64,000 bases of DNA from Tetracentron sinense (Eukaryota > Streptophyta > Magnoliopsida > Trochodendrales > Trochodendraceae), in contig JABCRI010000092.1 in the NCBI GenBank assembly GCA_015143295.1, positions 1 through 64,000 on the forward strand. Direction: 5' to 3'. Below, piece after piece: positions 44,045 through 55,619 of the stretch. A model generated the notes under the pieces. It had not been told where the DNA came from. It saw nothing but the letters and a program-made list of their open reading frames with translations, and searched no databases. Every line of letters begins with the position of its first letter. The stretch's first letter is position 1. The position numbers and the translations under genes were made by a program.

Positions 44045-45097
44045 AGAGGTTCAAGCCGAAACTTAAATTTAAGTCAAATGATCTCAAAATTAATTAAAAT
44101 ACCTAAGTATTTAATTAAGTGCCGATTCTTTATAATTTTTGGGATGTTCCTTGTACAGTGCATTTCATGCATAGCATACTAGTGTAACAACCTAATACCC
44201 ATTAGACAGGCTTATTACGCTCACGGCTGTTGGATGACTATCCTCAGTGACAGGGGCTTAACAGTCTTGGAGGTCCGCGGAATTACTCCTGCTGGGTGAC
44301 TACTCTCAGGGAATGATTTTGAACGCTCCCGCTTACACCAATCGTCCCAAGTATGTTCTATACCGGGGAGTCGCATATACGGTGTTAAGTGATCCCCCAA
44401 TCCTTTAGGAACACCCTGCATTACCCCAGCATGCATACATATAGAATAGGCTGAGGTATAGTCTACAAGCAGCCCACCCTGGAGGGATATTCTAAACTCT
44501 AACCTGCTTGTACCCTATACCTGCCCCCAATCATGGCTGAACTTCAGGACATTTTGTCCAGATAAACACCCATCCAGGGGGCATGTACTGAGCCATTTTT
44601 GTGCTTGTAATAAAATACCTCCTACCCTGTCTTCAGACATACAGGTGAGATTCACATGGGTAAGCTCATTAACCCACTCCAGCTTTGGCCTAGTAGGCCC
44701 TGGTTACCAACAACCCAGGTTAGTAGAACGGACACCTGTCATGTCAAACCCTGTCCAAAATAAAAATCAAAAAGTAAAAAAAAATTAGAAAATGGAAAAA
44801 ATCAAAAAATATCCTCTTGCATGACATTCTAACTCCAGACCAGGGGCATTGCCCCTGTGTCAATTAGACGGTTAGGTCCTTTGCATGCCTTCCGACTTCC
44901 TTCCCTTCTCCTACATGTCACTCCAATCTCCCCATCAGGGGAATCGCCCTTGTGTCAACTTGACAGATTGGTCATTTTCATGCATTCTATTTCTTCTCGG
45001 CTTTCCTATCTACTTCAACTTACTCCATACCTCCATCTTTTCAGGGAGCATACCCTGAGCCAAGCACGGATCTAAAAAGCAGAATACATGATACGAT
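44045..45097 (+). other. 5' leader of retrotransposon 2
   Basis: Non-coding leader with the conserved CTCACGGCTGTTGGATGACT block (about 44220-44345) also found in element 1. Frames at 43847-44182 and 44857-45075 are not conserved and are not genes. Confidence 0.6.
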
Positions 45098-46654
45098 ATG
45101 GACCCCCGAGACGGACAAGAGACAGACCCTGACACCCCGAGATCGCAACCTCAGGTCCCGGATTTTGAGACAAGACTAGCAGAAAATGCCCTGAGCATTG
45201 AGAATCTAACAAATATCGTCCAGGATTTTATGCGGGCAGTGACTCATGCCCTCTCTTCCTCCAACCTTCAACCCGCCGAGACAAAAAGGCCGTCACAACC
45301 AAACCCACCATCTATAACCAACATTACCCCTTCTCTACCCACCATCAACATCACACCACAACCTACGCCACCATCACATACCCTCAACATTCCTCCTCCG
45401 CCAATTCAGCTACAACCTACTCACCACATCTCCACACCACTCATAGACCATTACGAGGAAGAGGAGGCCAGGGCTGGCGGTGAACCTCACACGGGGTCCG
45501 CCCATGTATCTTCAAGCACTGCTCAAATTCCGGATGCATACCGGGAGAGGATCGAGAAATTAGAAGAGCTGATAAAGCAAAATCAGGGATCCCGTAAGTC
45601 CACTAACTTCAGGGACATGTGTATACACCCTGGAATCCAAATGCCCAAGGACTTCAAGGTTCCTGACTTTGAAAAATATAATGGGAAGGGTTGTCCTGAG
45701 ACACACTTGAGGGCATACCGCGGAGAATTATTTCAGCTTGAACATGGAGACAAATTGTTGGTACAGTTGTTTCAGAAAAGCCTAAAAGGGCCTGCAGTGC
45801 AATGGTTCACCAAGCTGGACCCTAGCAAGGTACGAACTTGGGAAGATCTCTGCGAAACCTTCATTGCCCAGTACTCTTACAATGTTGATCTGGTCCCACA
45901 AAGGGCAGACCTGGAGAGAATGTCCCAGAGGGACAATGAAACCTTCATCGAGTATTCAGTTCGGTGGAGAGAAATGGCTGGCAAGATGAGCACCCCTCTG
46001 CCGGAAGAAGAATTGGTAACAACTTTTCTCCGCACCCTTAAACACCCACTCAAGACTCTCCTAGTGGCACAGCCCATCTCTGACTTTAGCACCATGACCA
46101 AGTGTGGTGCCAGAATTGAAACGACATTGGGTGACAGTGGGTCAGTCGACATTTTTTAAGGAACGAATGGCGCATCTTCCTCTCGACCTCTCATCCATCC
46201 GAAGAGAGACAACAAAAAGAGAGAGGATGATGGACACACGGTATCAGCCATACCAGTCCAGGTGCCCAACTTGCCCCGCCAACAAGCTCAACGACCACGG
46301 CAAGTTCAGCAACCCCAGGGGAAGCTACTCTCTCACCAAATGACTCTTGAACAGAAGAGAAACCGGGCATTCACTCCGCTACCGTATTCTCCGACGACAC
46401 TCCTATCCTTCCTGTTGGACAAGAAACTGATCACCCAGAAAGATCCACAGCCTCCACCGGTAAATCTTCCAAAGAACTACAGGGCGGATCAACACTGCGT
46501 GTACCACCAGTCGCCAGGACATCCTACTGATAGGTGCTATGATCTGAAACACGCAATCCAAGACTTGCTGGAAACCGACAGAATTTGCTTTGCACCGGGA
46601 AATACGGACATCAATCAAGCTCCTCTCCCAGATCATACTCCTCCTGCAAACTAA
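45098..46654 (+). pseudogene. gag: Retrotransposon gag, interrupted by one in-frame stop
   Basis: The frame opens with MDPRDGQETD as in element 1 and runs through the Pro-rich region, capsid-like blocks (VQWFTKLDP, FIAQYSYNVD, FIEYSVRWREMAGK) and IETTLGDSGSVDIF. It then meets TAA at 46157-46159. Reading on in the same frame gives the Gln-rich linker and the knuckle (CVYHQSPGHPTDRC) up to 46654, 519 codons in all versus 539 (stop codons included) in element 1. Element 1 has a Gln codon at this place, so a single base change explains the stop. The truncated product would keep the capsid region and lose the nucleic-acid-binding end. Confidence 0.88.
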
Positions 46655-48776
46655 GGTGTGTCAGCCGGAATAGTTTTGTAGCTGACTTTTGAACAATCCC
46701 ACTTTTGTTATGTCTATCTTGTACCTCTGTTCTTAGTACCTCAGTCGGCCATGTTGGTCCATGTCTATCCCTATCATCAGTCCAGTCCGAGCAAGTGACT
46801 AGTGGTCCTTGCTATGTCTTTTTGTCAAGTCTGTCCATTTTGACATATTAATGAAAATTGCTATTTTGAAGTCTAAGTCAAGTTTTATTGTGTTCTGAGA
46901 TGCTTAATTTGGGAGCTAGACTAGTTCCTAATGCCTGTAAGGGACAACTTGATCATTCAATGGGAAGTTCAACAACTATCTAAACAAATGCAGAAACAGT
47001 GAAGACCTCTCTGAGCATCAAAGGACAATCAACTGAAACGAGGCAACGCAATGACCATACATGCTCTCGACCAATCAAGGATATGATAGGAGGCCATCTT
47101 TGGATAAACCTTCATAACACCTCGTTCACCCGTGCTACGTATATCCTCTAGTTAGACCTTTGAGCCTAATAGCCTTTCTTTCAAAACCCACACAGGGGGA
47201 TCTTGAATGTCAAAATGACAAAGAGGAACAATCAGCAAAGAGCAACTAACAAATGCATCCTTTTAGCCGAACTACGTCATGACCTGATCCCTATTTGGGT
47301 ACGTAGGCAGCCTGAAATCAGGTTCGGTCATAATACAGCAAATGCCAACAATACAAGACAATCATGCACAAAACAAAAAAAAAAACAAAAACAAAAACAA
47401 AACAAAAAAAAAGAAAAAAAAGAAAAAAAGTACTTGGCCAACAAAGAAACAAAGCTTCACCAAAGGACAAGGCATACAGAAGCTGGTTCCACCCCGACAC
47501 TGAACAAGTATCATAGGGTGCCCTACCATTGCTGAAACAGTAAATTTGAGCCATATCTCGTTTCTAGCCAAACCACGTTTCGTCCGAAACATTAAGCCCT
47601 CATTGATCTTTGAAAGGAATTGAGCATTAACGTTCAAAAGCATTCGTCCTCATTGTTTGACAAGCGATGATGAGAGAAGACTGGAGAATTATTGAAGAAA
47701 GGTTCAAGAACAGATGAGAAGATGCAAAACTTTTGTACCCAGTCCTGGTGAAAACCCGAAAGGTTCCAGGGATAAAAAAGGGATAAATCAAATTTCACGG
47801 GCATAGTAAGGAATCATCAATCCTACTATTGCGCAAAAATTACGTGAACCCAGTCCTGGTAAAAACCTGAAAAGGCTCAGGGGCAAAAAAGGGATAAAAA
47901 TTAAAATGTGCAACCTAGTCGCGGTGAGAAGCTGAGAAACTCGGGAGCAAAATAGGGAAGCATAATTAATACAAGTGCGAGTATCAATCAATCAGGAACA
48001 GATGCAGATCTATTCTAAAGATGATCAACCACAGCTTCATCAATGTTACCTGAAGGCAAAGGAACCTAGCTAGGTCTCCCACTGCAGGCAATCTCAGACA
48101 CACATATAAGTGGTCAATTTCATTATAAACAGTTTGCTGGTCAACCGTCAGTCTACCGTCAAACCACTAGTCAGTCAGTCCATCAATCTTTTTAAGTTGT
48201 TCGCATCACCTGTCAGTCAATCCATCAGTCTTTTATCAAGTCGTGTGAATTCATAATCAGTCAAAGTCCATTCCCCAGTAGAGTCAGCTCAAAGTCGACT
48301 GTTCACTCTCGCTGGTGCAAGGAAAACACTGGAACCAAGGCAGAGTAAAGTAGGCAAACTATTCTGGGTGATACAAATGTTTGAAGATCAGTATATCCCA
48401 AGGGGTACGCACATACAGTCGAATCATCCAGGCCAAGGGGCATGTCAGATCCATCAGGCTTTATATATGCATAGAGACATGAGATTCGTGCAATGGCTCA
48501 GGGCTACGGCTCTCACTCTCATATATGATCCATCTTGCTTCTCAAATTCTTACTCATACCTATCAACTACCACATCAAATTCACCCCAGCGAGGCAATCG
48601 GGCGGTTGCCCACAACATTGCATCCTATCTCGGTAAAGCAGTCAGGCGGCTGTCTTTACCCTCATTATCCCTACCAATCTTTTGGGCGGATGCTTATAGC
48701 ATTGCGCTCCCTTCATTATTAAAGTAGCACTGGAACAGTCGATTTCAGTTGCGGCCTCTTGTGAAGTCTATTTCAG
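46655..48776 (+). other. 3' untranslated region of retrotransposon 2, truncated
   Basis: Collinear with element 1: the TACGTAGGCA block (about 47265-47340), an A-rich tract (47375-47430), CCAGTCCTGGTGAAAACC-type repeats (about 47738, 47850, 47909) and the CAATCGGGCGGTTGCC block (48595). Similarity stops near 48771, before the point where the 42-bp minisatellite starts in element 1. Frames at 47203-47535 and 48368-48727 are spurious. Confidence 0.7.
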
Positions 48777-51050
48777 TTTAAGGTAAGTGGTTCGATTAAG
48801 CCCTGAGGAAGGTGTTAGGCACCCCAAGACCCCCGTTTTATAACGGTTACCTACTCCCTAAACTTAAGCCAATTATAATCTCAAAGTTTAATTAGAATGT
48901 CCAAAGTTTTTAAGTGAGTGCTAATCCAAGAAAAATAGAAAGCTAGATGGCTAGGGTCGAACCCGAGTTGGGTTGTCTAGGTACTCACATGGTGAGATCA
49001 GACCGAGAGTAGTTCTGGCACATGAGCCCGTGCCGAGGCTAGGGGGGTAGTGTGTGTGTGCATAGGGTGGTCAAAGGGTTTAGCCTAGAAGGCTATGGTT
49101 TAGTTGATCGGGGAGGTCAAGTGCACAAGGGGTAAATCTAACCGCGGTTAGAGGATATTTAACTATGGTTAGGTGAGCTAACCAAAGCTAAAGAGATCAT
49201 ACAAGTCTCTTTTTGGTTTTTTGTATTTTTATATTTTTTTGGGATTTTGGAGATATTTGAATGTTTTTGGTATTTTGGTTATATTTGCATGTTTTTGGTA
49301 TTTTGATTATATTTGAATGTTTTTTGGTATTTTGAGCTTTTATCATGTGTTTTTGGATTTTCATATAGGTAGGGTTTTGAAAAACTTAGCTAAAGTCACA
49401 TTTAATCCAAGAGTTTGGCTAAAAGACTATATTTTAAGACATAAAGAGGGATGTGCCTTATGAATGTAAATGTTCTATTACCAACATCTATTTTGTTGAA
49501 TTGGTGTTGATAATAGATCAAATATCATTGTCTTTGGTATGAGACATTTTTAAGAATGTCCTCTTTAAGTCCTTAAACTATCATTTATTTTAAGTCCTTA
49601 AACCATCATCTACCCATTCAACATAGAACATGAAGGAAAAATAAAGAAATGAAAGAAAATGAAAACTCATCATCTCCCTTTTAAGGTGGTTCATTTACAC
49701 CATTATTAATGATGTAATGTTGCTCTAAAGAATGTTAGGGAGGAGATGAGCTTTCACAAAAAATTCTAGAAAGAGGACTAGAATCTCAAATAAGAAACAA
49801 AAGAAAAAGAGAGGTATAGCTTTAGCTTTCACTCTCTATGGGCCTACCCATATCCACATTTGTGGGTACATAAAAAAGAAAAAATATGTACAAGAAAAAA
49901 ATGAACATCTCTTTATTTTTTATATGAGGTCCCTCTACACCATTAGATTGATGTAGAGAGACCCAACTATGCTTGAGAAATGAGAGATCAAGAAGAGAGA
50001 ACCAAATTATAAAAAAAAGATAAAAAAGAAGAGAAGATGAAAGAAGGAGTGCCTACTCCTCCAAGAATTCTCCTTCAATGCTCCAAGGGGTAGGGTTTTA
50101 GAATCCACAAAGGAAGAGAGTTAGCAAAGAACTCTAAGCTTTTAATCTTACAATTCTTTCCAAACTCTAAACCTTAGTTTCTTCTCCCTTCTTCAAACTC
50201 AAGAGAAATACAAATGGGTGAGAACCTTTTAGGGGTCTTGAGGGATGGATCTAAGGGGCTAAGGGATTGGTATTTATAGGAAAACTAAGAGGTTGGGTTG
50301 TGTCTTTTACATGGGGGATAAAATGAGCTAATGGGTAAAGACTTGAGTGTTGTAAGGTGAGTTGATAGATTGAGTGTTGTAAGGAGTGTAAGAGAGTTGG
50401 TGGGTTGAGTGAACTATGAGTTATATGAGTATGGGTTGTAGGATATAGGGTGTAAGAGATGTGTAAGAGAGTTGGTGGGTTGAGTGAACTATGGGTTATA
50501 TAGGTATGGGTTGATGTAAGAGAGGTGTAAGAGAGTTGATGGGTTGAGTGAACTATGGGTTATATGGGTATGAGTTGTAGGATATAGGGTAGGTGGATAT
50601 GGATATGTGGATTAGGTCTTATGGATCATGGGTTATTAGTAGATGGGTCATGGGTTATGATTATTGGACTTTGACTATGACATTTGGACTTGGGCTATGG
50701 AAATAGGTTTTGGCTTAGGCAATTGGGTGATTGGGTATTTGGGCTTGACTACTTGGGTTGGGTAATAAAATTAGGTAATTGGGTTTGATTGAGTTGTCTA
50801 GGTATAAATTTGGTCAAATGGGCTTGGGCCTTGGGTATACGTAGGGCTTACTAAGGTTAGGTTAGGGCTACCTAGGGTTTGGGTTTAGGACTACCTAGGG
50901 TTAAGCTTAGGGTTAACTAGGGTCTTAACTAGGGTTTAGTCCTATGGTTAAGGGTTTACCTAGGGTTTGGAACTAGGGTTGATCTAGGGTTTGGATCATA
51001 GCTAAATTAATTAACCACGGTTAAGGGGGTGTAAAAATAGGGTGCTGACA
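48777..51050 (-). repeat. Antisense LTR inside retrotransposon 2
   Basis: The reverse complement of this stretch follows the left LTR from its first base (TGTCAGCACC, at 51050) to the block CGCTTACCCTAAC-like near its end. About 125 bp of the LTR 3' end are missing at the 48777 side. It is somewhat diverged from the left LTR. Together with the left LTR it forms a long inverted repeat with about 4.7 kb spacing. Confidence 0.9.
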
Positions 51051-51735
51051 CTCAAAATACCAAAAACATGATAAAATCTCAAAACACCAAAAACATTCAA
51101 ATATAACCAAAATATAAAAAACATTCAAATATCCCCAAAAATCTCAAAAAATATAAAAAATACAAAAAGACCAAAAAGAGACTTGTAGGATCTCCTTAGC
51201 TTTGGTTAGCTCATCTAACCATGGATTAATACCCTCTAACCGCGGTTAGACTTAACACTTGTGCACTTGACCTCCCCGGTCAACTAAACCATAGCCTTCT
51301 AGGCTAGACCCTTTGACCATCCTATGCACACACACACTCCCCCCTAGCCTCGGCACGGGCTCATGTGTCAGAACTACACTTGGTCTGATCTCACCATGTG
51401 AGTACGTAGGCAACTCAACTCGGGTTTGACCCTAACCATCTAGCTTTCTATTTTTCTTGGATTAGCACTCACTTAAAAACTTTGGACATTCTAATTAAAC
51501 TTTGAGATTATAATTGGCTTAAGTTTAGGGAGTATGTAACCGTTATAAAACGGAGGTCTTGGGGTACCTAAAACCTTCCTCAGGACTTAATCGAACCGCT
51601 TACCCTAACTCTGTAAAGACCATTTGCCTTATCCAAACAAACAAATACCCGGGACCTATCCCTAAGAATGAATAGGTGGCGACTCAAGTCAAAACATATA
51701 ATTGTGAAAGTGAGTAGGAAGATCCCATGCTCACA
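51051..51735 (+). repeat. Partial right LTR of retrotransposon 2
   Basis: Corresponds to left LTR positions 43339-44022, in forward orientation, and ends with CATGCTCACA directly at the TSD. About 18 differences plus one indel over 685 bp. It joins the terminal base of the antisense LTR without filler. Confidence 0.9.
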
Positions 51736-51740
51736 CATAC

Positions 51741-52093
51741 TAAGCATTTTTTAAAAATAATTTTAACTAATCACACACAACACACATAGCGCACACACGT
51801 CCTACAATCTCAACTTCAAGCCTATAACCATACTCACCTCTCAAAAAAGAGGGGTGAGGTGAGAATACTTCAAGGAAAAGGTCCCTCGGTAACCGTTACG
51901 TTAGTGGATTAGCATTAGTTATAATGATGTTTAGTAAAACTGAGGAGAAAAATAAGTAAAAAGGACAAAATATGTACGACTCGGCTACCGGTTAGACTTT
52001 CCTCCGAGTTGGGAGAATAAGTGAAGGCGTAAATCAGCAATAATGGATTAAAGTAGAATGATCTATCTGAATCGTGTGATCCATTAGTCATTC

Positions 52094-52136
<43 letters not shown>

Positions 52137-53134
52137 AAACATGTGGGCCCTTTAACTAACGGGCAAGTTCTTTTACGCGGATGGTGGCTTGAAATGGATG
52201 ACTTATCAATCCAAAAGATTGGAATGCAATTACATCGATTGATTACCAATTTCGTCAAGCTCTTACGGATGATGCTCACTATGTCTATCTCATGACACAG
52301 CATCCTGTTCACTTTTCAAACAACATGAATTTCATAACCACGCCAAAGACGTCCACATTCTTTTACTAGACAGGGACATCGTGACCATCCCAATACAAGG
52401 TTTTTTTTTTTTTTTTTATTGTAGAAGAGGGGTCTACAAACAGGGGTCAGTTGTTAGTAGATTAATAGGGCTACTTACCGTCGGTCAGATGTTTCAATTC
52501 AAGTGCACACTAGGTGGACTGGAACCAGAACCGGAACCTGAACGAGAGTGTGGTCAGAGAGACACACACAACCAATGGGACAAGCCTTAGCTTCCCCTTC
52601 CTGTACAAGTTTCGGAAAGAGCAATAGTCCGCTCCACGAGGGAGCAGCGATTTAATGTAAGAGCCACCCCTTCAACTGCCTTCAACTCGGATTAAATTCT
52701 TTAGATCCTGTGGTTAATTGTTTCTTAAAACTAAGGGAAGATGGGTGAACTTAAGGAGTCAGTGAATCTTAAGCCACAACTAAATGAAATTTAAAAGAAG
52801 ACACATATGAAGAAAAAGAGAGCCGAGAAGCCATGATTACAAACTCTCCATAGTAGGTACTATCGCCAACCGCCAAAGTCCGTGTCAGGATCATAGACAT
52901 CGTGACTATCATCCATCCCAACTAAGGAAATTGCCAAATAAGTAATCTTTGCATGTAGGGATGTAGTTCACTCGCCCTCTTGCTTTCTCCATTTCTGAGA
53001 TGACATTTTTTTTTTTTGGTGGGGGGAAAATAGGAGCCTACCACGAAATATATCTTTAAAAGGAGGCTGTAATAGGAGAGAGTAGTACTAGCAAAACCCA
53101 TCATTGATAATGAAAATGCTCGCCTTAATGGAAC
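51741..53134. other. Duplicated flank between retrotransposon 2 and copy E
   Basis: Unit landmarks: GATTAGCATTAGTTATAATG and GATGTTTAGTAAAA (51909-51940), TTTAACTAACGGGCAAG (about 52150), TCTATCTCATGACACAGCAT (about 52282) and GCAAAACCCATCATTGATAA (about 53092). A (GA)n run lies at 52097-52133. A GGTTAAG copy is at 52670-52810. The minus-strand frames over the GA run are artefacts. No gene is supported. Confidence 0.5.
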
Positions 53135-53137
53135 TTA

Positions 53138-53381
53138 GAGGGCGTTTGGCAACACTATTATTAAATACTTATTTATTTATTCATGAAAATAAGTACTTAT
53201 TTATAAATAAGTTTGTTCAGTAAAAATAACTTAGTAATAAATAAAAGTGATTAGAGTCCAAAAAAGTACTTATAAATAAGTAACTGCATACCTACTTATT
53301 ATAAGTGCTTAATTATAAAAAGAGCTTATTTATAAAAACAAATTACTTATTAAGCTTATATTAGTGTTGCCAAATGCCCTC
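53138..53381. mobile_element. Tourist/PIF-type MITE with TTA duplication
   Basis: GAGGGCGTTTGGCAACACTA at the left and the same sequence with one change, inverted, at the right. TTA flanks both sides (53135-53137, 53382-53384). Unit C/D has the uninserted site near 36866-36880. The interior is composed of AATAAGTACTTAT words. Confidence 0.85.
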
Positions 53382-53581
53382 TTAATCTCTGAGTTTAACT
53401 ATGAATTGAAGCTCTAGATTTCTATAAAATTTTGGTGCTTTTTAAAACATGATTTGGGATAAGAGTTTTGATTAATATTGAAATAATATAAGGTCAATTT
53501 TTATCCATACAATTTTATATATGCCTTGGGAGCTCTGAAATCCAAAGTAATCTAGAATTCCAGATCATAACTAAACTCTTA

Positions 53582-53738
53582 GGTGGCGTTTGAATTGGAT
53601 TTTATTAGCCAAAATCTCAATTTCGTATTCCTCGAACACTATTATTTGTAAAAGTGATTATTTGACAATTAATTTCTCCACAATCATTTCTTATCACAAT
53701 TGATTTTGGCTAATAAAATCTGATCCAAACGTCCCCCA
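53582..53738. mobile_element. Short TIR MITE
   Basis: The ends contain GATTTTATTAGCCAAAAT in inverted orientation inside longer repeats (left GGTGGCGTTTGAATTGG; right reversed GGGGGACGTTTGGATCAG). The left flank is TTA; the right is TCA. The unbroken site AACTCTTAATCTCCAC is at about 37090. Confidence 0.7.
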
Positions 53739-53741
53739 TCA

Positions 53742-54363
53742 ATCTCTCTTAAAGGAGAAAATGACATTATTTTAGTGGAGCAACACCTAAAGTATTTCTT
53801 CTTTTCTGTTTCTGGGTAATTTAAGAGCGAGCGCCTACCACTTCCCACATTAATAAACAGGTTTTATGGATTATTTATTGAAAAAAGGTTTTCTTTTTAC
53901 ACAATTAGTCGACTTATTTGAGGGGGGGGGGGGGGGTTAAATACAATAACTAAGGGAAGGAAAACAACCCACCATGTCAGTAAACAAACAGCTTGGCAGT
54001 GGGGCCCACCCGAACTGACAGCCCGTGCTCTTTTGTGCTTATGTGCTGCTGTGAGGGGGCTGTTGCAGCCCCGGGCTGCAACACCCCTCTTGCAGCTGAT
54101 TATTGTTCCTGAAGGAACCAATATTAATCTTGGTTTTTACTGGATATAGTTAAATGGGGACTTGTATGGAGGAAGGAAAAGACGACACCATGTGAAAGAA
54201 AAATAAAACCAGAGACGGGAAAAATAATCATGCCATGGATACTGTACTAAGCTAATATAGATTTTAATATTAGAAGCACAAAACAAAGAATATTAATATA
54301 AGGGATACTGGACATATATAGCATAGGCGCACAAAATAAATGGAAAGCCAAGAGCTTTACATG
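53742..54363. other. 3' flank of LEA_2 copy E
   Basis: Landmarks AGTATTTCTTCTTTTCTGTT (53792) and CCCACATTAATAAACAGG (53845). A 15-bp G run lies at 53922-53936. A GC-rich insert at about 53945-54115 has the palindrome GTTGCAGCCCGGGCTGCAAC-like core. Then the shared 3' flank ACTGGATATAGTTAAATGGG. The minus-strand frame 53897-54121 crosses the G run and is unsupported. Confidence 0.45.
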
Positions 54364-55005
54364 TCACTCGCAACTCAAATTCTGGATCGACTGGCTCGCC
54401 ACATTAATAGTCATGGTGCAATTCATTTCCGCTGTTTTACGTTTCTTCATCAACTTCATCAGAGTCACCTTCCCACTCAACTTGGTGTGGCTGCTTAGTG
54501 TCAACATCCCTCTACTTATTTCATTACTCAAGTTCGAATTACCCGATAGCCCGGTGGAATTCACATCAACTGCAATAGTCATTCGTCGCGTTTTTCGTGC
54601 CTTAGCACGACCCTCAGGGATCAGGGCATTCCCTACCATCACGCCGCCATAGGAGAAGGTTGCCGTGCTCTGGTCAAATTTGTAGTGACCAAAATTCTTA
54701 TTCTTCACTGTGACTTCGGCAATTAGTCTCATGCTAAAGGAAGGCGATGCTGCGGTGCCGACGTTGAGAGTCGTAACAGTGACAGTGCCCAATTTGACAT
54801 CAGGAGTTTTGATACGCATCACGGTTAATGCGAATACAAGGATTATTATAGTTTGAAACACAACAAACGCAGCGATATACGCAAAACATTTGATTTTTTT
54901 CTTCCGGCGAAGCTCCTCGGATTGAAACGTGGCTGACTCTACGTCGCTTCGAGCATGAACATTGGCGGGTGCCAAGGGATATACCTGCTGGTCCTTCTGA
55001 GCCAT
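54364..55005 (-). CDS. LEA_2 family membrane protein, copy E (At1g64065-like)
   Basis: 213 codons starting MAQKDQQVYPLAPAN. Its tail (SDVESATFQSEELRRKKKIK) is of the longer A/F type, not the B/C/D type. The helix has AAFVVFQTIII where the others have AAFAVFQTIII. The LEA_2 domain shows copy-specific changes: VTVTTLNVG, KFDQSTATF and GGVMVGNALIPEGRA. NSTG and NLS sequons are present. It sits about 2.6 kb beyond retrotransposon 2. The open frame and the absence of damaged motifs support function. The role is inferred from the family only. Confidence 0.93.
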   Translation of the reverse strand: MAQKDQQVYPLAPANVHARSDVESATFQSEELRRKKKIKCFAYIAAFVVFQTIIILVFALTVMRIKTPDVKLGTVTVTTLNVGTAASPSFSMRLIAEVTVKNKNFGHYKFDQSTATFSYGGVMVGNALIPEGRAKARKTRRMTIAVDVNSTGLSGNSNLSNEISRGMLTLSSHTKLSGKVTLMKLMKKRKTAEMNCTMTINVASQSIQNLSCE

Positions 55006-55108
55006 TTTTTGTTGTAGGAAGGGTGAGAAGAGATTTTAAATCCTGTTTTCCCCTGTAAAATGAACTAAGGATGTGAAGTGTTGGTTGCCATGGATGATTG
55101 CAATCAGT

Positions 55109-55300
55109 TATATATGTATACTTGTATTTGGATTATAAAATCAAAGCTAACACGTTCCATGAAATTGTGTCGATAACTCTTTTTTCGGGTTGGTCACAAA
55201 ATCCAAATGTGTTGATTACGACCCTGATTTTTAATTCTTTTCAAGACGCGTCCGGTGCCTTTCAATCTTGACTATTAGGGCTTGAGGTTGTAGAAGCTTC
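55109..55300 (-). promoter_or_regulatory. Promoter region of LEA_2 copy E
   Basis: TATATAT at 55109-55115 (about 104 bp from the ATG), ACGCGT at 55246-55251, TTGACT at 55268-55273 and GAAGCTTC at 55293-55300. Confidence 0.62.
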
Positions 55301-55619
55301 TAATCTCCTTTTGTAAATTTGACGCAATCCATTCCTGGGTACTTTGTAATTAAATGAATTACCGAGTTTACTCAATCAGATAGCTTTCGGCTTTTGTGAT
55401 GGATTTGCTATCAATGGGCCGGGCCTGGCTGGGCTTTGATAAACCTGGTTTTAAATGGGCTTGATATTTGTAGGCTAAGCCCTATTCAATTTTTAGTTGG
55501 GCTGCGCTTTATTATCAATAAGGCTGGGCTCAAGCCGGTCCATCTATACTTAATAAATATATAATAATATACATATTACATACAAATTTTTCTTTTTTCC
55601 TTCCTATCAGTATTTAAAA
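55301..55619. other. Intergenic with GGGCC-rich repeat remnant
   Basis: Positions about 55410-55550 hold a GGGCCGGGCCTGG/GGGCTTGATA-type dispersed repeat without definable ends. No gene. Confidence 0.4.

Larger units (their letters stand above)
41604..51740 (+). mobile_element. Gag-only LTR retrotransposon 2, rearranged 3' end, with TSD
   Basis: An element at 41609-51735 flanked by CATAC (41604-41608 and 51736-51740). Order: left LTR, PBS, leader, interrupted gag, 3' untranslated part truncated near 48771, an antisense LTR (48777-51050) and a forward partial LTR (51051-51735). It is the same family as retrotransposon 1 but older and broken: the LTR pieces differ by roughly 2-3%, gag has an in-frame stop, and the minisatellite and polypurine tract are missing. 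No pol. Confidence 0.9.

Noticed and set aside
52088..52312. Frames with Leu-Ser repeats on the minus strand (also 51915-52142)
   Set aside because: They are translations of the (GA)n microsatellite at 52097-52133.
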